Part shown: positions 1 through 6,571 of the stretch, piece after piece
Position numbering within the stretch: position 1 is the stretch's first letter
Layout: every line of letters begins with the position of its first letter
Position numbers and translations under genes: made by a program
Source of the DNA: Chloroflexota bacterium
GTDB lineage: Bacteria; Chloroflexota; Dehalococcoidia; SM23-28-2; RBG-16-64-32
NCBI GenBank assembly: GCA_022561095.1
Contig: JADFRV010000046.1
Location: 1-13,512, forward strand
Direction: 5' to 3'
Length of the DNA stretch: 13,512 bases
The notes under the pieces: model-generated
The model's database searches: none
What the model saw: the letters and a program-made list of their open reading frames with translations, nothing else
Told to the model about the DNA's origin: nothing

Positions 1-669
1 CATCTTCATGTCACGCCCCTGAAGCGCCGCCTGCTTTATGGCGCGCACGGCCAGCGGTCCGTTCTCCAGTATCTTGCCCGCCACCTCCTCCACCGTCGCC
101 ATGAGTTGATTCGTGGGGACAACGCGGGAGACCAGACCCGCGCGGAGCGCCCAGTCTGAGTCGAAGCGCTCGCCCGTGAGAAGCAGCTCCATCGCGTACG
201 CCAGCGGGATAGCGCGGGGAAGGCGCTGGGTGCCCGTCGCCGCCGGAATGATCGCCCGCTTCGGCTCCGGCAGCCCGAACGTCGCGTGCTCCGCCGCGAT
301 GCGGATGTCGCAGGAGAGCGCCAGCTCCAGCCCCCCGGCCAGGCAGTAGCCGTTGATAGCGGCGATCATCGGCTTCCAGCACTCGAAGTCGCGGGTGATC
401 CCCGCGAACGGCACATCGAACCGCATCCCCTGCCCGCCGGCGAACGCCTCCGCCATCGCCACCAGGTCAGCCCCGGCGGAGAACGCCACCTCGCCGGCGC
501 CGGTTAGCACCGCCACCCACAGCTCGTCGTCCTCCTTGAAGTCGGTGAAGGCGTCGAGTAGCTCCTGCGAGGTCGCCGGGTCGATAGCGTTGCGGCGCTC
601 CTCGCGATTAAGCGTGATGTAGGCCAGGCGGCCCTTCTTCTCGTAGATGATGTTCTCGAAGCCGGACAC
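1..669 (-). CDS. enoyl-CoA hydratase/isomerase family protein (3' end cut by window edge)
   Basis: A crotonase-fold enzyme that would hydrate or isomerise acyl-CoA thioesters in fatty-acid or related degradation in the cytoplasm. It starts at a GTG (667-669) with a strong AAGGAGGAG Shine-Dalgarno a few bases upstream; 223 residues are visible and the frame is still open at base 1, against a usual length near 260. Visible features are the oxyanion-hole region FSAGADL (residues 63-69), the core AAINGYCLAGGLELALSCDIR (starting about residue 103, split here as AAINGYCLAGG then LELALSCDIR) and FGLPEPKRAIIPAATGTQRL (131-150). Glu115 and Glu135 occupy the places of the two catalytic glutamates of classical enoyl-CoA hydratase, with the same spacing of 20, so hydratase activity is plausible. 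Substrate chain length cannot be read from sequence. It lies downstream of the M16 gene on the same strand but has its own promoter. Confidence 0.9.
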   Translation of the reverse strand, partial: MSGFENIIYEKKGRLAYITLNREERRNAIDPATSQELLDAFTDFKEDDELWVAVLTGAGEVAFSAGADLVAMAEAFAGGQGMRFDVPFAGITRDFECWKPMIAAINGYCLAGGLELALSCDIRIAAEHATFGLPEPKRAIIPAATGTQRLPRAIPLAYAMELLLTGERFDSDWALRAGLVSRVVPTNQLMATVEEVAGKILENGPLAVRAIKQAALQGRDMKM

Positions 670-721
670 GGTCTCCTCCTTCGGCGGGTCAGGGTACAGA
701 CTGAAGGTCAATCCACGCGGG

Positions 722-741
722 CCTGCCTGCCGGCAGGCAGG
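722..741. repeat. 20-bp perfect palindrome, copy 1
   Basis: CCTGCCTGCC (722-731) is followed directly by its exact reverse complement (732-741). It falls at about +1 to +20 of the predicted minus-strand transcript of the crotonase gene. A near copy lies at 973-992, so it looks like a dispersed repeat rather than a gene-specific operator. Confidence 0.75.
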
Positions 742-744
742 GGT

Positions 745-774
745 AGTATAGCCATTCGGGCGGTGGCGGGCCAA
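745..774 (-). promoter_or_regulatory. predicted SigA-type promoter of the enoyl-CoA hydratase gene
   Basis: Read on the minus strand: -35 TTGGCC (774-769), an 18-nt spacer and -10 TATACT (750-745). Transcription would begin near 738, giving a leader of about 70 nt that starts inside the palindrome at 722-741. The -35 matches the consensus at four of six positions and the -10 at five of six. Confidence 0.5.
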
Positions 775-854
775 TGGAGCGGCGAATGCGGCCTGAAGGT
801 TAACGTCTGGTGAACGACAGTAATAGCGGGGCTATCTGACTTGTTCTGTTATGT

Positions 855-939
855 AGGGGAGATGTGATTTCTCTTAGTTCACCGGTTGCGGGGCTGGTGA
901 AGTGTCCGTTAGGACTCGGGGTGCGTGCACATCTCCCCT
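855..939 (+). other. nested inverted repeats, candidate structured RNA in the M16-crotonase gap
   Basis: A perfect 12-bp inverted repeat (855-866 with 928-939) encloses 61 nt that contain two smaller hairpins. These are TTCACC...GGTGAA at 878-883/896-901, extendable inward with G-U pairs, and GTCC-GTTA-GGAC at 904-915. Together they draw a three-way junction. On the plus strand the closing stem is followed by a T-rich run (939-947), as in an intrinsic terminator; no such run follows on the minus strand. It belongs to no RNA family I recognise and no convincing plus-strand promoter is seen. The remainder of the 670-1023 gap holds the two palindromes and the crotonase promoter, with no credible ORF. 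Confidence 0.35.
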
Positions 940-954
940 TTCCTTTTACAACAA

Positions 955-993
955 CCCTAGCGCCTTTTAGGGCCTGCCTGCCGGTAGGCAGGC
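955..993. repeat. hairpin plus palindrome copy 2 at the M16 3' side
   Basis: A small hairpin, CCCTA (955-959) with TAGGG (968-972), abuts a second copy of the palindrome seen at 722-741. This copy (973-992) differs from the first by one base (T at 985), leaving a stem GCCTGCCT/AGGCAGGC (972-979 with 986-993) around a 6-nt loop. It lies 31 nt beyond the M16 stop codon. No T-tract follows on the minus strand, so a classic intrinsic terminator is unlikely, though the hairpin could protect the mRNA 3' end. Confidence 0.55.
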
Positions 994-1023
994 GCCACGC
1001 CTGGAGACCTCAAGCCCGCGCCA

Positions 1024-2298
1024 TCACGCGGCCAGCAGCCCCAGCAGAACCTCCTCGTCCAGCTCCGGCCCCACGACCGAGAGGACGGCGTTCTCCGGCA
1101 CCAGGACTCGTCGCGCCACCCGCAGGATATCGTCCGCGCTGACCGACTCGATCCTCTCCACCACCGTCTCGATGGGCTCGATCTTACCCAGCGTGATCAG
1201 CTGCTCGCCGGCCCGCTGGGCCAGCGCCATCGGTGTCTCCAGGCTGAGGCGAAAGTTGCCCACCGTGTAGTCGCGGGCCTTCGTCATCTCGCCCTCCGGC
1301 ACCATCTCCTGGACAAGCTTGGTCAGCTCCTCCTGAATCACGGTCACCGCCTCGTCCAGCTTCTCCGGCGAGACCCCGGCCGTCACCGTGAACGCCCCCG
1401 TGTCCTTGTGACGGCTCACCGATGACGACACGGAATAGGCGAGGCCGCGCCGCTCCCGCACCTCCTTGAATAGCCGCGAGCTCATGCCGCGCCCCAATAG
1501 CGAGTTCAGAACCTGGAGCACGTAGCGGTCCGGATCGTCGCGCGGCAAGGCTGGCATGCCCAGCGCCAGGTTGGTCTGGGAGATTTCGCGGCTGTCGCAG
1601 ATCGCGCGACGGGCGGGTATACGGCCCTCCACCGGCGTAACGGCCGGTGCTCCCGGCCGCCGTCCGTCCCCGATATGTGTCTCCGCCAGAGCCGCAACCT
1701 TGTCCGGTGATGCGTTGCCGGCTACGCTGACCACGACGTTGCCCAGCCCGTACCAGGTATCCAGCCAAGACACGAAGTCCTGGCGCTGCAGCTCCTCTAC
1801 GGTCTCCTCCGTGCCCGCTGTCGACCAGCCCATCGGCTGATCGCCGAACAGCGCCTCGCCCAGCAACTCACCGCACCACGCGCCCGGGTGGTCCTTGGTA
1901 CGGCGGATCTCCTGCTGCACCACCGAGCGCTCGCGGTCGATCTCCTCCTGGTCGAGGCGGGAGTGAGTCAGCATGTCGGCCAGCACGTCCATCGCCAGCT
2001 CCAGGCGGTCGAACGGGACGTGGTTCCAAAAGCAGGTGATCTCCTTCGCGGTGTAGGCGTTCAGGACGCCGCCCGCGCCCTCGATCGCCTCCGCGATGTC
2101 AATTGCCGTGGGGCGCTTCTCCGTGCCCTTGAACACCATGTGCTCCAGGAAGTGGGCCAGACCCTTCGTGCGCTCGCCCTCCCCGCGGGACCCCGCACCA
2201 ACGAACACGTTCACGCTCACTGACTGCGCCGTGGACACCGGCGTGGTGACCACCCGCAGGCCGCTGTCCAGTTCGCTGATCTCCCAAGTGATTGACAT
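1024..2298 (-). CDS. M16 family zinc metallopeptidase (processing-peptidase-like)
   Basis: A 424-residue protein of the M16B class (mitochondrial processing peptidase/PqqL-like subunits), which cleave peptides inside a clamshell chamber. The inverted zinc motif HFLEH is intact (His49, Glu52, His53) and the third ligand Glu130 follows exactly 76 residues after His53, matching HxxEH(x76)E, so this is an active-type subunit. The second M16 domain is also present, with the conserved ERRGLAYSVSS stretch. No signal peptide is seen, so it is probably cytoplasmic. I chose the ATG at 2296-2298, which gives the family N-terminus MSITWEISELDSGLRVV, preceded by GGGGGAG about 11 nt upstream. A longer reading from 2367 adds 23 residues without family character. 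Such genes often lie near pnp or dut in bacteria, but not here. Natural substrate unknown. Confidence 0.93.
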   Translation of the reverse strand: MSITWEISELDSGLRVVTTPVSTAQSVSVNVFVGAGSRGEGERTKGLAHFLEHMVFKGTEKRPTAIDIAEAIEGAGGVLNAYTAKEITCFWNHVPFDRLELAMDVLADMLTHSRLDQEEIDRERSVVQQEIRRTKDHPGAWCGELLGEALFGDQPMGWSTAGTEETVEELQRQDFVSWLDTWYGLGNVVVSVAGNASPDKVAALAETHIGDGRRPGAPAVTPVEGRIPARRAICDSREISQTNLALGMPALPRDDPDRYVLQVLNSLLGRGMSSRLFKEVRERRGLAYSVSSSVSRHKDTGAFTVTAGVSPEKLDEAVTVIQEELTKLVQEMVPEGEMTKARDYTVGNFRLSLETPMALAQRAGEQLITLGKIEPIETVVERIESVSADDILRVARRVLVPENAVLSVVGPELDEEVLLGLLAA

Positions 2299-2428
2299 CG
2301 TACGCTGTCTCCCCCTGTGGGCTACCCGATAAGTCTCGCCTCCACCAGCCGAAGCCGACGGATACATACTCCGGAGTGGGCTCGCAATTTGGCGAGGTCA
2401 CGATATCCCAGCCCTCCGGGTCGCGTTC

Positions 2429-2457
2429 AGTATATCGGCAGGCGAGTCGGCGGTCAC
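2429..2457 (-). promoter_or_regulatory. predicted promoter of the M16 peptidase gene
   Basis: Read on the minus strand: -35 GTGACC (2457-2452), exactly 17 nt, then -10 TATACT (2434-2429). The transcript would start near 2421, leaving a leader of about 120 nt. It is divergent from the pyrG promoter about 100 nt away. The rest of the 2299-2620 gap shows only a 10-bp palindrome CGGTCGACCG (2479-2488). Confidence 0.5.
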
Positions 2458-2553
2458 GCGGGCCCGTCCAGAGGTGCCCGGTCGACCGTGAGTTTTCCAC
2501 ACAACATATGCTAATCTATTTTCGCTTTTTCTCCTTTAAGCCTTCGTGTTCGC

Positions 2554-2584
2554 TTGACACTTACCACTGGCAATCCTGTATCAT
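2554..2584 (+). promoter_or_regulatory. predicted promoter of pyrG
   Basis: A perfect -35 TTGACA (2554-2559) is followed by -10 TATCAT (2579-2584) preceded by TG. The spacing of 19 nt is long; TGTATC at 2577-2582 gives 17 nt but matches the consensus less well. Transcription would start near 2591, about 30 nt before the pyrG ATG. Confidence 0.5.
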
Positions 2585-2620
2585 TACCATCGGCTGAGGA
2601 GGCCTCCCAACAGGGCATAA

Positions 2621-4309
2621 ATGGGAACCAAGTACATATTCGTAAGCGGCGGAGTTGTCAGCTCGGTTGGCAAGGGAATCACCACCGCCTCCATCGGCAG
2701 AATCCTCAAGTCCCGCGGTATCTCCGTCGTCGTCCAGAAGCTCGATCCCTATCTCAACGTCGACCCCGGCACCATGTCCCCCTATCAGCATGGGGAGGTG
2801 TTCGTCACCACCGACGGCGCCGAGACTGACCTTGACCTCGGCCACTACGAGCGTTTCCTGGACCAGGACCTGACCAGGAGCAGCTCCGTCACCACCGGCC
2901 AGATATACCAGGCCGTGATCAACAAGGAGCGCCGCGGCGACTACCTTGGGCATACCATTCAGCCTATCCCCCACGTCACCAACGAGATCAAGGAGCGTAT
3001 CCGCGGCATCGGCCAAGAGTCCGGAGCCCAGGTGGTCATCGTCGAGGTCGGCGGCACCGTCGGTGACATCGAAAGCCAGCCGCATCTGGAAGCGATACGC
3101 CAGATGCGCAACGAGGAAGGCCACCAGGACACGCTTTCCATCCACGTCACGCTCCTCCCCTACATCAGCCCCACCGGCGAGCTAAAGACCAAGCCCACCC
3201 AGCACAGCGTCCGTGAGCTGCGCTCCATCGGAATCCAGCCGGACGTCATCGTCTGCCGCAGCGACCGGCCGGTGGCCGACGAGCTGCGGGAGAAGATATC
3301 GCTGTTCTGCGACGTATCGGTCGGCGCAGTGATCCCCCTCCTCACCATGCCGACCATCTACGAAGTGCCCCTCGTGCTGGAGGAGGCCGGCCTTGGCGAC
3401 CTCATCGTGGACAAGATGAACCTGCCTGCCGCCTCTCGCGATCTGGCAGACTGGCGTGAGTGGGTGGAGCAGCTAAAGAGCCCCAGCGGTCAGCTGGAGA
3501 TCGCGATCGTAGGCAAATACGTGGAGCTGCCGGACGCCTACCTCTCGGTGAAGGAATCGCTGATCCACGCCGGCGTGAAGCACCGGGCCGGCATCAACAT
3601 ACACTGGCTGCACTCCAAGGACATGGAGAACCCGGATATGGAAGAGGTGCTGGCGGGGATGGACGGTATCGTCGTCCCCGGCGGCTTCGGGGAGCGCGGC
3701 TTCGAGGGGAAGATCAGGGCCGCCCGCTACGCCCGCGAGAACAACGTGCCTTATCTGGGGCTCTGCCTGGGGCTTCAGGTGATGGTGGTGGAGTTCGCCC
3801 GTCACCTGTTCGGCACCGACGATGCCAGCTCCACAGAGTTCTACCCGGAGAGCCCCTACCCCGTCATAAGCCTGCTGTCTGAGCAGGAGGGGGTGCAGGA
3901 GAAGGGCGGCACCATGCGCCTCGGCGGCTACCCCTGTCGCCTGGTGGAGAAGACCAAAGCGCGCGCCGCCTACGGCCGGGACGAAGTCATTGAGCGCCAC
4001 CGTCACCGCTACGAGCTGAACAACGAGTTCCGCGCCCAGCTTCAGGAAGCTGGCTTGGTGGCCAGCGGCACCCTCCCCGACGACTCCCTGGTCGAGATCT
4101 GCGAGCTGAGAGATCACCCCTGGATGGTAGGCTCCCAGTTCCACCCCGAGTTCCGGTCGCGTCCCAACCGTCCCCATCCCCTGTTCGATGGCTTCGTTGC
4201 TGCCGCCTTGGAACGTGTCCGGGCGCGGCGTCTACCGCGCGGGCGCGCCTCCCATTCCGTGACTGGCGCCTCGCGGCGCTCGGCACGTTCCACCACAGCG
4301 CCTGCGTGA
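2621..4309 (+). CDS. pyrG: CTP synthase
   Basis: Makes CTP from UTP, ATP and glutamine, the last step of de novo pyrimidine nucleotide synthesis; cytoplasmic tetramer. The synthetase domain opens with KYIFVSGGVVSSVGKG (4-19), then KLDPYLNVDPGTMSP and the conserved HYERFLD. The C-terminal class I glutamine amidotransferase domain has GGFGERG, the nucleophile elbow GLCLGLQ with Cys382, and FHPEF with His508 and Glu510, so the triad is complete. At 562 residues it is slightly longer than the usual 535-550. The excess is a tail of about 35 residues after HPLFDGFVAAA, rich in Arg, Ala and Ser, whose last codons overlap the next gene. The ATG at 2621 has only a weak AGGG close by; a stronger GAGGAGG lies 18 nt upstream at 2596-2602. 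Confidence 0.97.
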   Translation: MGTKYIFVSGGVVSSVGKGITTASIGRILKSRGISVVVQKLDPYLNVDPGTMSPYQHGEVFVTTDGAETDLDLGHYERFLDQDLTRSSSVTTGQIYQAVINKERRGDYLGHTIQPIPHVTNEIKERIRGIGQESGAQVVIVEVGGTVGDIESQPHLEAIRQMRNEEGHQDTLSIHVTLLPYISPTGELKTKPTQHSVRELRSIGIQPDVIVCRSDRPVADELREKISLFCDVSVGAVIPLLTMPTIYEVPLVLEEAGLGDLIVDKMNLPAASRDLADWREWVEQLKSPSGQLEIAIVGKYVELPDAYLSVKESLIHAGVKHRAGINIHWLHSKDMENPDMEEVLAGMDGIVVPGGFGERGFEGKIRAARYARENNVPYLGLCLGLQVMVVEFARHLFGTDDASSTEFYPESPYPVISLLSEQEGVQEKGGTMRLGGYPCRLVEKTKARAAYGRDEVIERHRHRYELNNEFRAQLQEAGLVASGTLPDDSLVEICELRDHPWMVGSQFHPEFRSRPNRPHPLFDGFVAAALERVRARRLPRGRASHSVTGASRRSARSTTAPA

Positions 4310-4782
4310 TCGTAGACAACCTGCTCACCCTGTCCCACCTCCTCGCCGTCTTCTGGTACGTAATGGGGCTGGCCGCCGTGCAGTTCCCCCTCATCAGAGG
4401 CTGGCGCTACGATGATCTGAAGCTGAAGGTCGTCGCCTTTGAGGAGGCGTCTCACTACCAGGGGCTGCTGCTGGTGCCGGGCATCATCGGCATGGGGGTG
4501 AGTGGGGTTTTCATGTGGACGCAGATGGACTACAATCTAATCACCACCGGCTGGCTGGTGGCCCAGGAAACGCTGTATCTCGTGAGTCTCCTGGTTTGCC
4601 TGCCCTTGATAGGCCTGGGCCTGCGAAGAGCACGATTGGCTTCGCTGCAGGCGGAGAAAGCCGGCGGTACAACCCCTGAGCTCCAGGAAGCGCTCGACGA
4701 TAACGTCCCCATAGTTTTCAGCGGCATCGCGACGTTATTGCTGCCGGTCATGACCTACCTGGCGGTATTCAAGCCGCTCTAA
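4306..4782 (+). CDS. small four-helix integral membrane protein (DUF2269/CopD-like character)
   Basis: A 158-residue membrane protein with about four hydrophobic segments (roughly residues 6-30, 54-71, 82-106 and 134-156). His11 is in the first helix, His50 lies just before the second, and the soluble loop at 107-133 is charged. The pattern of histidines near membrane faces and the length recall the DUF2269/CopD-like group of predicted membrane proteins, but I cannot confirm the family by eye and no function should be assumed. It begins with GTG at 4306, overlapping the pyrG stop codon in GTGA, which points to translational coupling and co-transcription with pyrG. The nearest in-frame ATG would remove most of the first helix. 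Confidence 0.75.
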   Translation: MIVDNLLTLSHLLAVFWYVMGLAAVQFPLIRGWRYDDLKLKVVAFEEASHYQGLLLVPGIIGMGVSGVFMWTQMDYNLITTGWLVAQETLYLVSLLVCLPLIGLGLRRARLASLQAEKAGGTTPELQEALDDNVPIVFSGIATLLLPVMTYLAVFKPL

Positions 4783-4799
4783 AGGAGAAGAGCAAGAGT

Positions 4800-4892
4800 A
4801 TGACCTACGCGGACGAAAAAGGTGAGCTGATTCAACCTTCCTATCATCGCCCAGTTAACGCCAGCAAGGCCTTGCGCGTCTTTAACGTATGA
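4800..4892 (+). CDS. possible 30-residue leader peptide ahead of rho
   Basis: A short frame (MTYADEKGEL... ending in VFNV, stop at 4890-4892) begins 17 nt after the preceding stop codon and is preceded by AAAGGAG about 12 nt upstream, a better ribosome site than many in the window. It ends 85 nt before the chosen rho start. Escherichia coli has a similarly placed 33-codon leader, rhoL, in the autoregulated rho mRNA, but the sequences are not evidently related. No domain or membrane segment. It may be only a chance frame in the rho leader. Confidence 0.35.
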   Translation: MTYADEKGELIQPSYHRPVNASKALRVFNV

Positions 4893-4977
4893 TGTATTTT
4901 GATTTCGCCTCCCCATTGATTGAATCGTGTCGCGTAAACATGCCTGGGCCGGTGGAGGCCCGGAGAACTTACAAACC

Positions 4978-6294
4978 ATGGATCTAGATGCGCCTACCAA
5001 GATGGAGAAAACAGTTTCGGAGTCCCCAGTGAACCTTGCCGAACTGGAATCCCGCACCCGAGACGAGCTCGTGGACGTGGCCAAGGAGCTGGACGTCAGC
5101 GGCGCCGGCTCCCTGCGCAAGCAGGAACTCGTCTTCCGCATCCTCCAGGCTAAGGCCGAACGCGATGGCAATTACTTCGCCGGCGGTATCCTGGAGCTCG
5201 CCTCTGACGGATACGGATTTCTACGGGCTGAGGCCCTGCGCCCAAGCCTCAGCGACGTCTACGTCTCCCAGACCCAGATTCGCCGCTTCGCCTTGCGCAC
5301 CGGCGACTACGTGATGGGCACTGCCCGCCCGCCCAAAGACTCCGAGAAGTACTACGGCCTGCTCAAAGTGGACGCCGTCAACGGCCTGGACCCGGAGACG
5401 GCCAAACGCCGCCCCTACTTCGAGCAGCTCACGCCTATCTTCCCCCAGGAGTTCATCGACCTGGAGGCTGGCGACAGCAACCTCTCCACCCGTATCATCG
5501 ACCTCGTCGCCCCCATCGGCCGTGGCCAGCGCGGCCTCATCGTGTCGCCGCCCAAGGCCGGCAAGACGGTCATCCTCAAGACCATCGCCCAGGCTATCGC
5601 CAACCGCTACGAAGAAATACACATCATCGTCCTCCTCATCGGTGAGCGTCCGGAGGAGGTGACGGACTGGCGCCGCTCCGTAGAGCACGCGGAGGTCCTC
5701 GCCGCCACCTTCGACGATCCGGTGGAGGAGCAGACCAGAGTGGCCGAGATGGGGATAGAGCGGGCGAAGCGTTTGGTAGAGGGCGGGCGCCACATCGTAG
5801 TCCTCCTGGACGGCATCACCCGTCTCACCCGCGCCTACAACCTGGCCCTACCCTCCAGCGGTCGCACCCTCTCCGGCGGCATCGACCCCGTGGCCCTGCA
5901 CCCCTCCAAACGCCTGTTCGGCGCTGGCCGCACCATCGAGGAGGGAGGCAGCCTGACCATGATCGCCACCTGCCTGGTCGATACCGGCAGCCGCATGGAC
6001 GAGGTCATATTCGAGGAGTTCAAGGGCACCGGCAACTGGGAGCTGTTCCTTGACCGTCGTCTGGCGGAAAGGCGCACCTACCCGGCCATCGATATCCAGC
6101 GCAGCAGCACCCGCCGTGACGATCTCCTGCTCGGCGAAGAGAAATACCAGAAGGTGCTGCTCCTGCGCCGCATGACCGCCATGGTGTCCCAGAACTCACC
6201 TAACTCCACAGAGGCCGCGGAGCTGATCCTGGAACGCCTCCAGCGCACCAAGACAAACGAAGAGTTCCTGGCCACCATCAAAGACGCCGTCTAG
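4978..6294 (+). CDS. rho: transcription termination factor Rho
   Basis: Hexameric RNA-dependent ATPase that ends transcription at untranslated, C-rich RNA. Domains in order: an N-terminal helical region (about 12-55); the cold-shock-like RNA-binding domain with GGILELASDGYGFLR and YVSQTQIRRF; then the RecA-like ATPase. The P-loop is PKAGKT (192-197), the Walker B aspartate is Asp278 in VVLLDGITR, and the conserved GAGRTIEEGGSLTMIAT and FKGTGN regions follow. The C-terminus aligns with the family end. I chose ATG 4978 (438 residues) because GGAGAA lies 10 nt upstream. A GTG at 4927 would add 17 residues but has no ribosome site. It is probably transcribed with pyrG; no convincing separate promoter is seen. 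Confidence 0.96.
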   Translation: MDLDAPTKMEKTVSESPVNLAELESRTRDELVDVAKELDVSGAGSLRKQELVFRILQAKAERDGNYFAGGILELASDGYGFLRAEALRPSLSDVYVSQTQIRRFALRTGDYVMGTARPPKDSEKYYGLLKVDAVNGLDPETAKRRPYFEQLTPIFPQEFIDLEAGDSNLSTRIIDLVAPIGRGQRGLIVSPPKAGKTVILKTIAQAIANRYEEIHIIVLLIGERPEEVTDWRRSVEHAEVLAATFDDPVEEQTRVAEMGIERAKRLVEGGRHIVVLLDGITRLTRAYNLALPSSGRTLSGGIDPVALHPSKRLFGAGRTIEEGGSLTMIATCLVDTGSRMDEVIFEEFKGTGNWELFLDRRLAERRTYPAIDIQRSSTRRDDLLLGEEKYQKVLLLRRMTAMVSQNSPNSTEAAELILERLQRTKTNEEFLATIKDAV

Positions 6295-6366
6295 GCCTGG
6301 CATTCACTGACTGTTCCCCTGCTTCTCCTTAGCTGCCTGTCACACGTTCGTTCATAACGCGTCAAT

Positions 6367-6395
6367 TTGTGAAGAGCTTGACAATGCGGTATAAT
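6367..6395 (+). promoter_or_regulatory. predicted promoter of the LysM/M23-SGNH operon
   Basis: -35 TTGTGA (6367-6372), a 17-nt spacer and a perfect -10 TATAAT (6390-6395). Start of transcription would be near 6402, leaving a leader of about 137 nt before the ATG at 6539. This is the best -10 in the window. Confidence 0.65.
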
Positions 6396-6412
6396 ACCCG
6401 CGATTTGTCAAG
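6367..6412. promoter_or_regulatory. operator-like set of three TTGTCAAG half-sites over the promoter
   Basis: TTGTGAAG (6367-6374) and CTTGACAA (6377-6384) form an 18-bp palindrome with one mismatched pair and a 2-nt centre, lying on the -35 box. A third copy, TTGTCAAG (6405-6412), is an exact inverted partner of the second and sits at the transcription start, so the -10 is bracketed. Such an arrangement suits a dimeric repressor that occludes RNA polymerase. The regulator is unknown and no candidate gene for it lies beside the site. Confidence 0.45.
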
Positions 6413-6535
6413 AAGGGCAGATTTGAGGTGGTGCCACACGTGGCGCTATCTTGGCATAAGAAGGAGATAAACAGGAGGTAGATTATCCGGGACCAGCAAG
6501 CGTTGCCCCCGCGTTGGCCTGGAGGCCGAGACAGA

Positions 6536-6571
6536 CGCATGCTTGACCCGCAGAGCGCGGGCAAGCATGCG
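6536..6571 (+). promoter_or_regulatory. strong hairpin containing the probable start codon of the LysM/M23 gene
   Basis: CGCATGCTTG (6536-6545) pairs perfectly with 6562-6571, and CCCGC (6547-6551) with GCGGG (6557-6561). The result is a 15-bp stem with one bulged A (6546) and a 5-nt loop. The ATG at 6539-6541 is inside the left arm. No T-tract follows, so it is not an intrinsic terminator. It could limit translation initiation at that ATG. Confidence 0.55.

Noticed and set aside
864..1142. 92-codon plus-strand frame across the M16-crotonase gap
   Set aside because: Half of it runs antisense through the M16 gene and the rest crosses the palindromes; proline/arginine-rich noise without a ribosome site.
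3473..4177. Long minus-strand frame opposite pyrG
   Set aside because: The plus strand here encodes an unmistakable CTP synthase; the opposite frame has no motifs and is a composition artefact, as are those opposite hrcA, grpE and rho.
6378..6395. TTGACA next to TATAAT as a promoter pair
   Set aside because: Only 6 nt separate the boxes. TTGTGA at 6367 with a 17-nt spacer fits the TATAAT, and TTGACA is better read as part of the palindromic half-sites.
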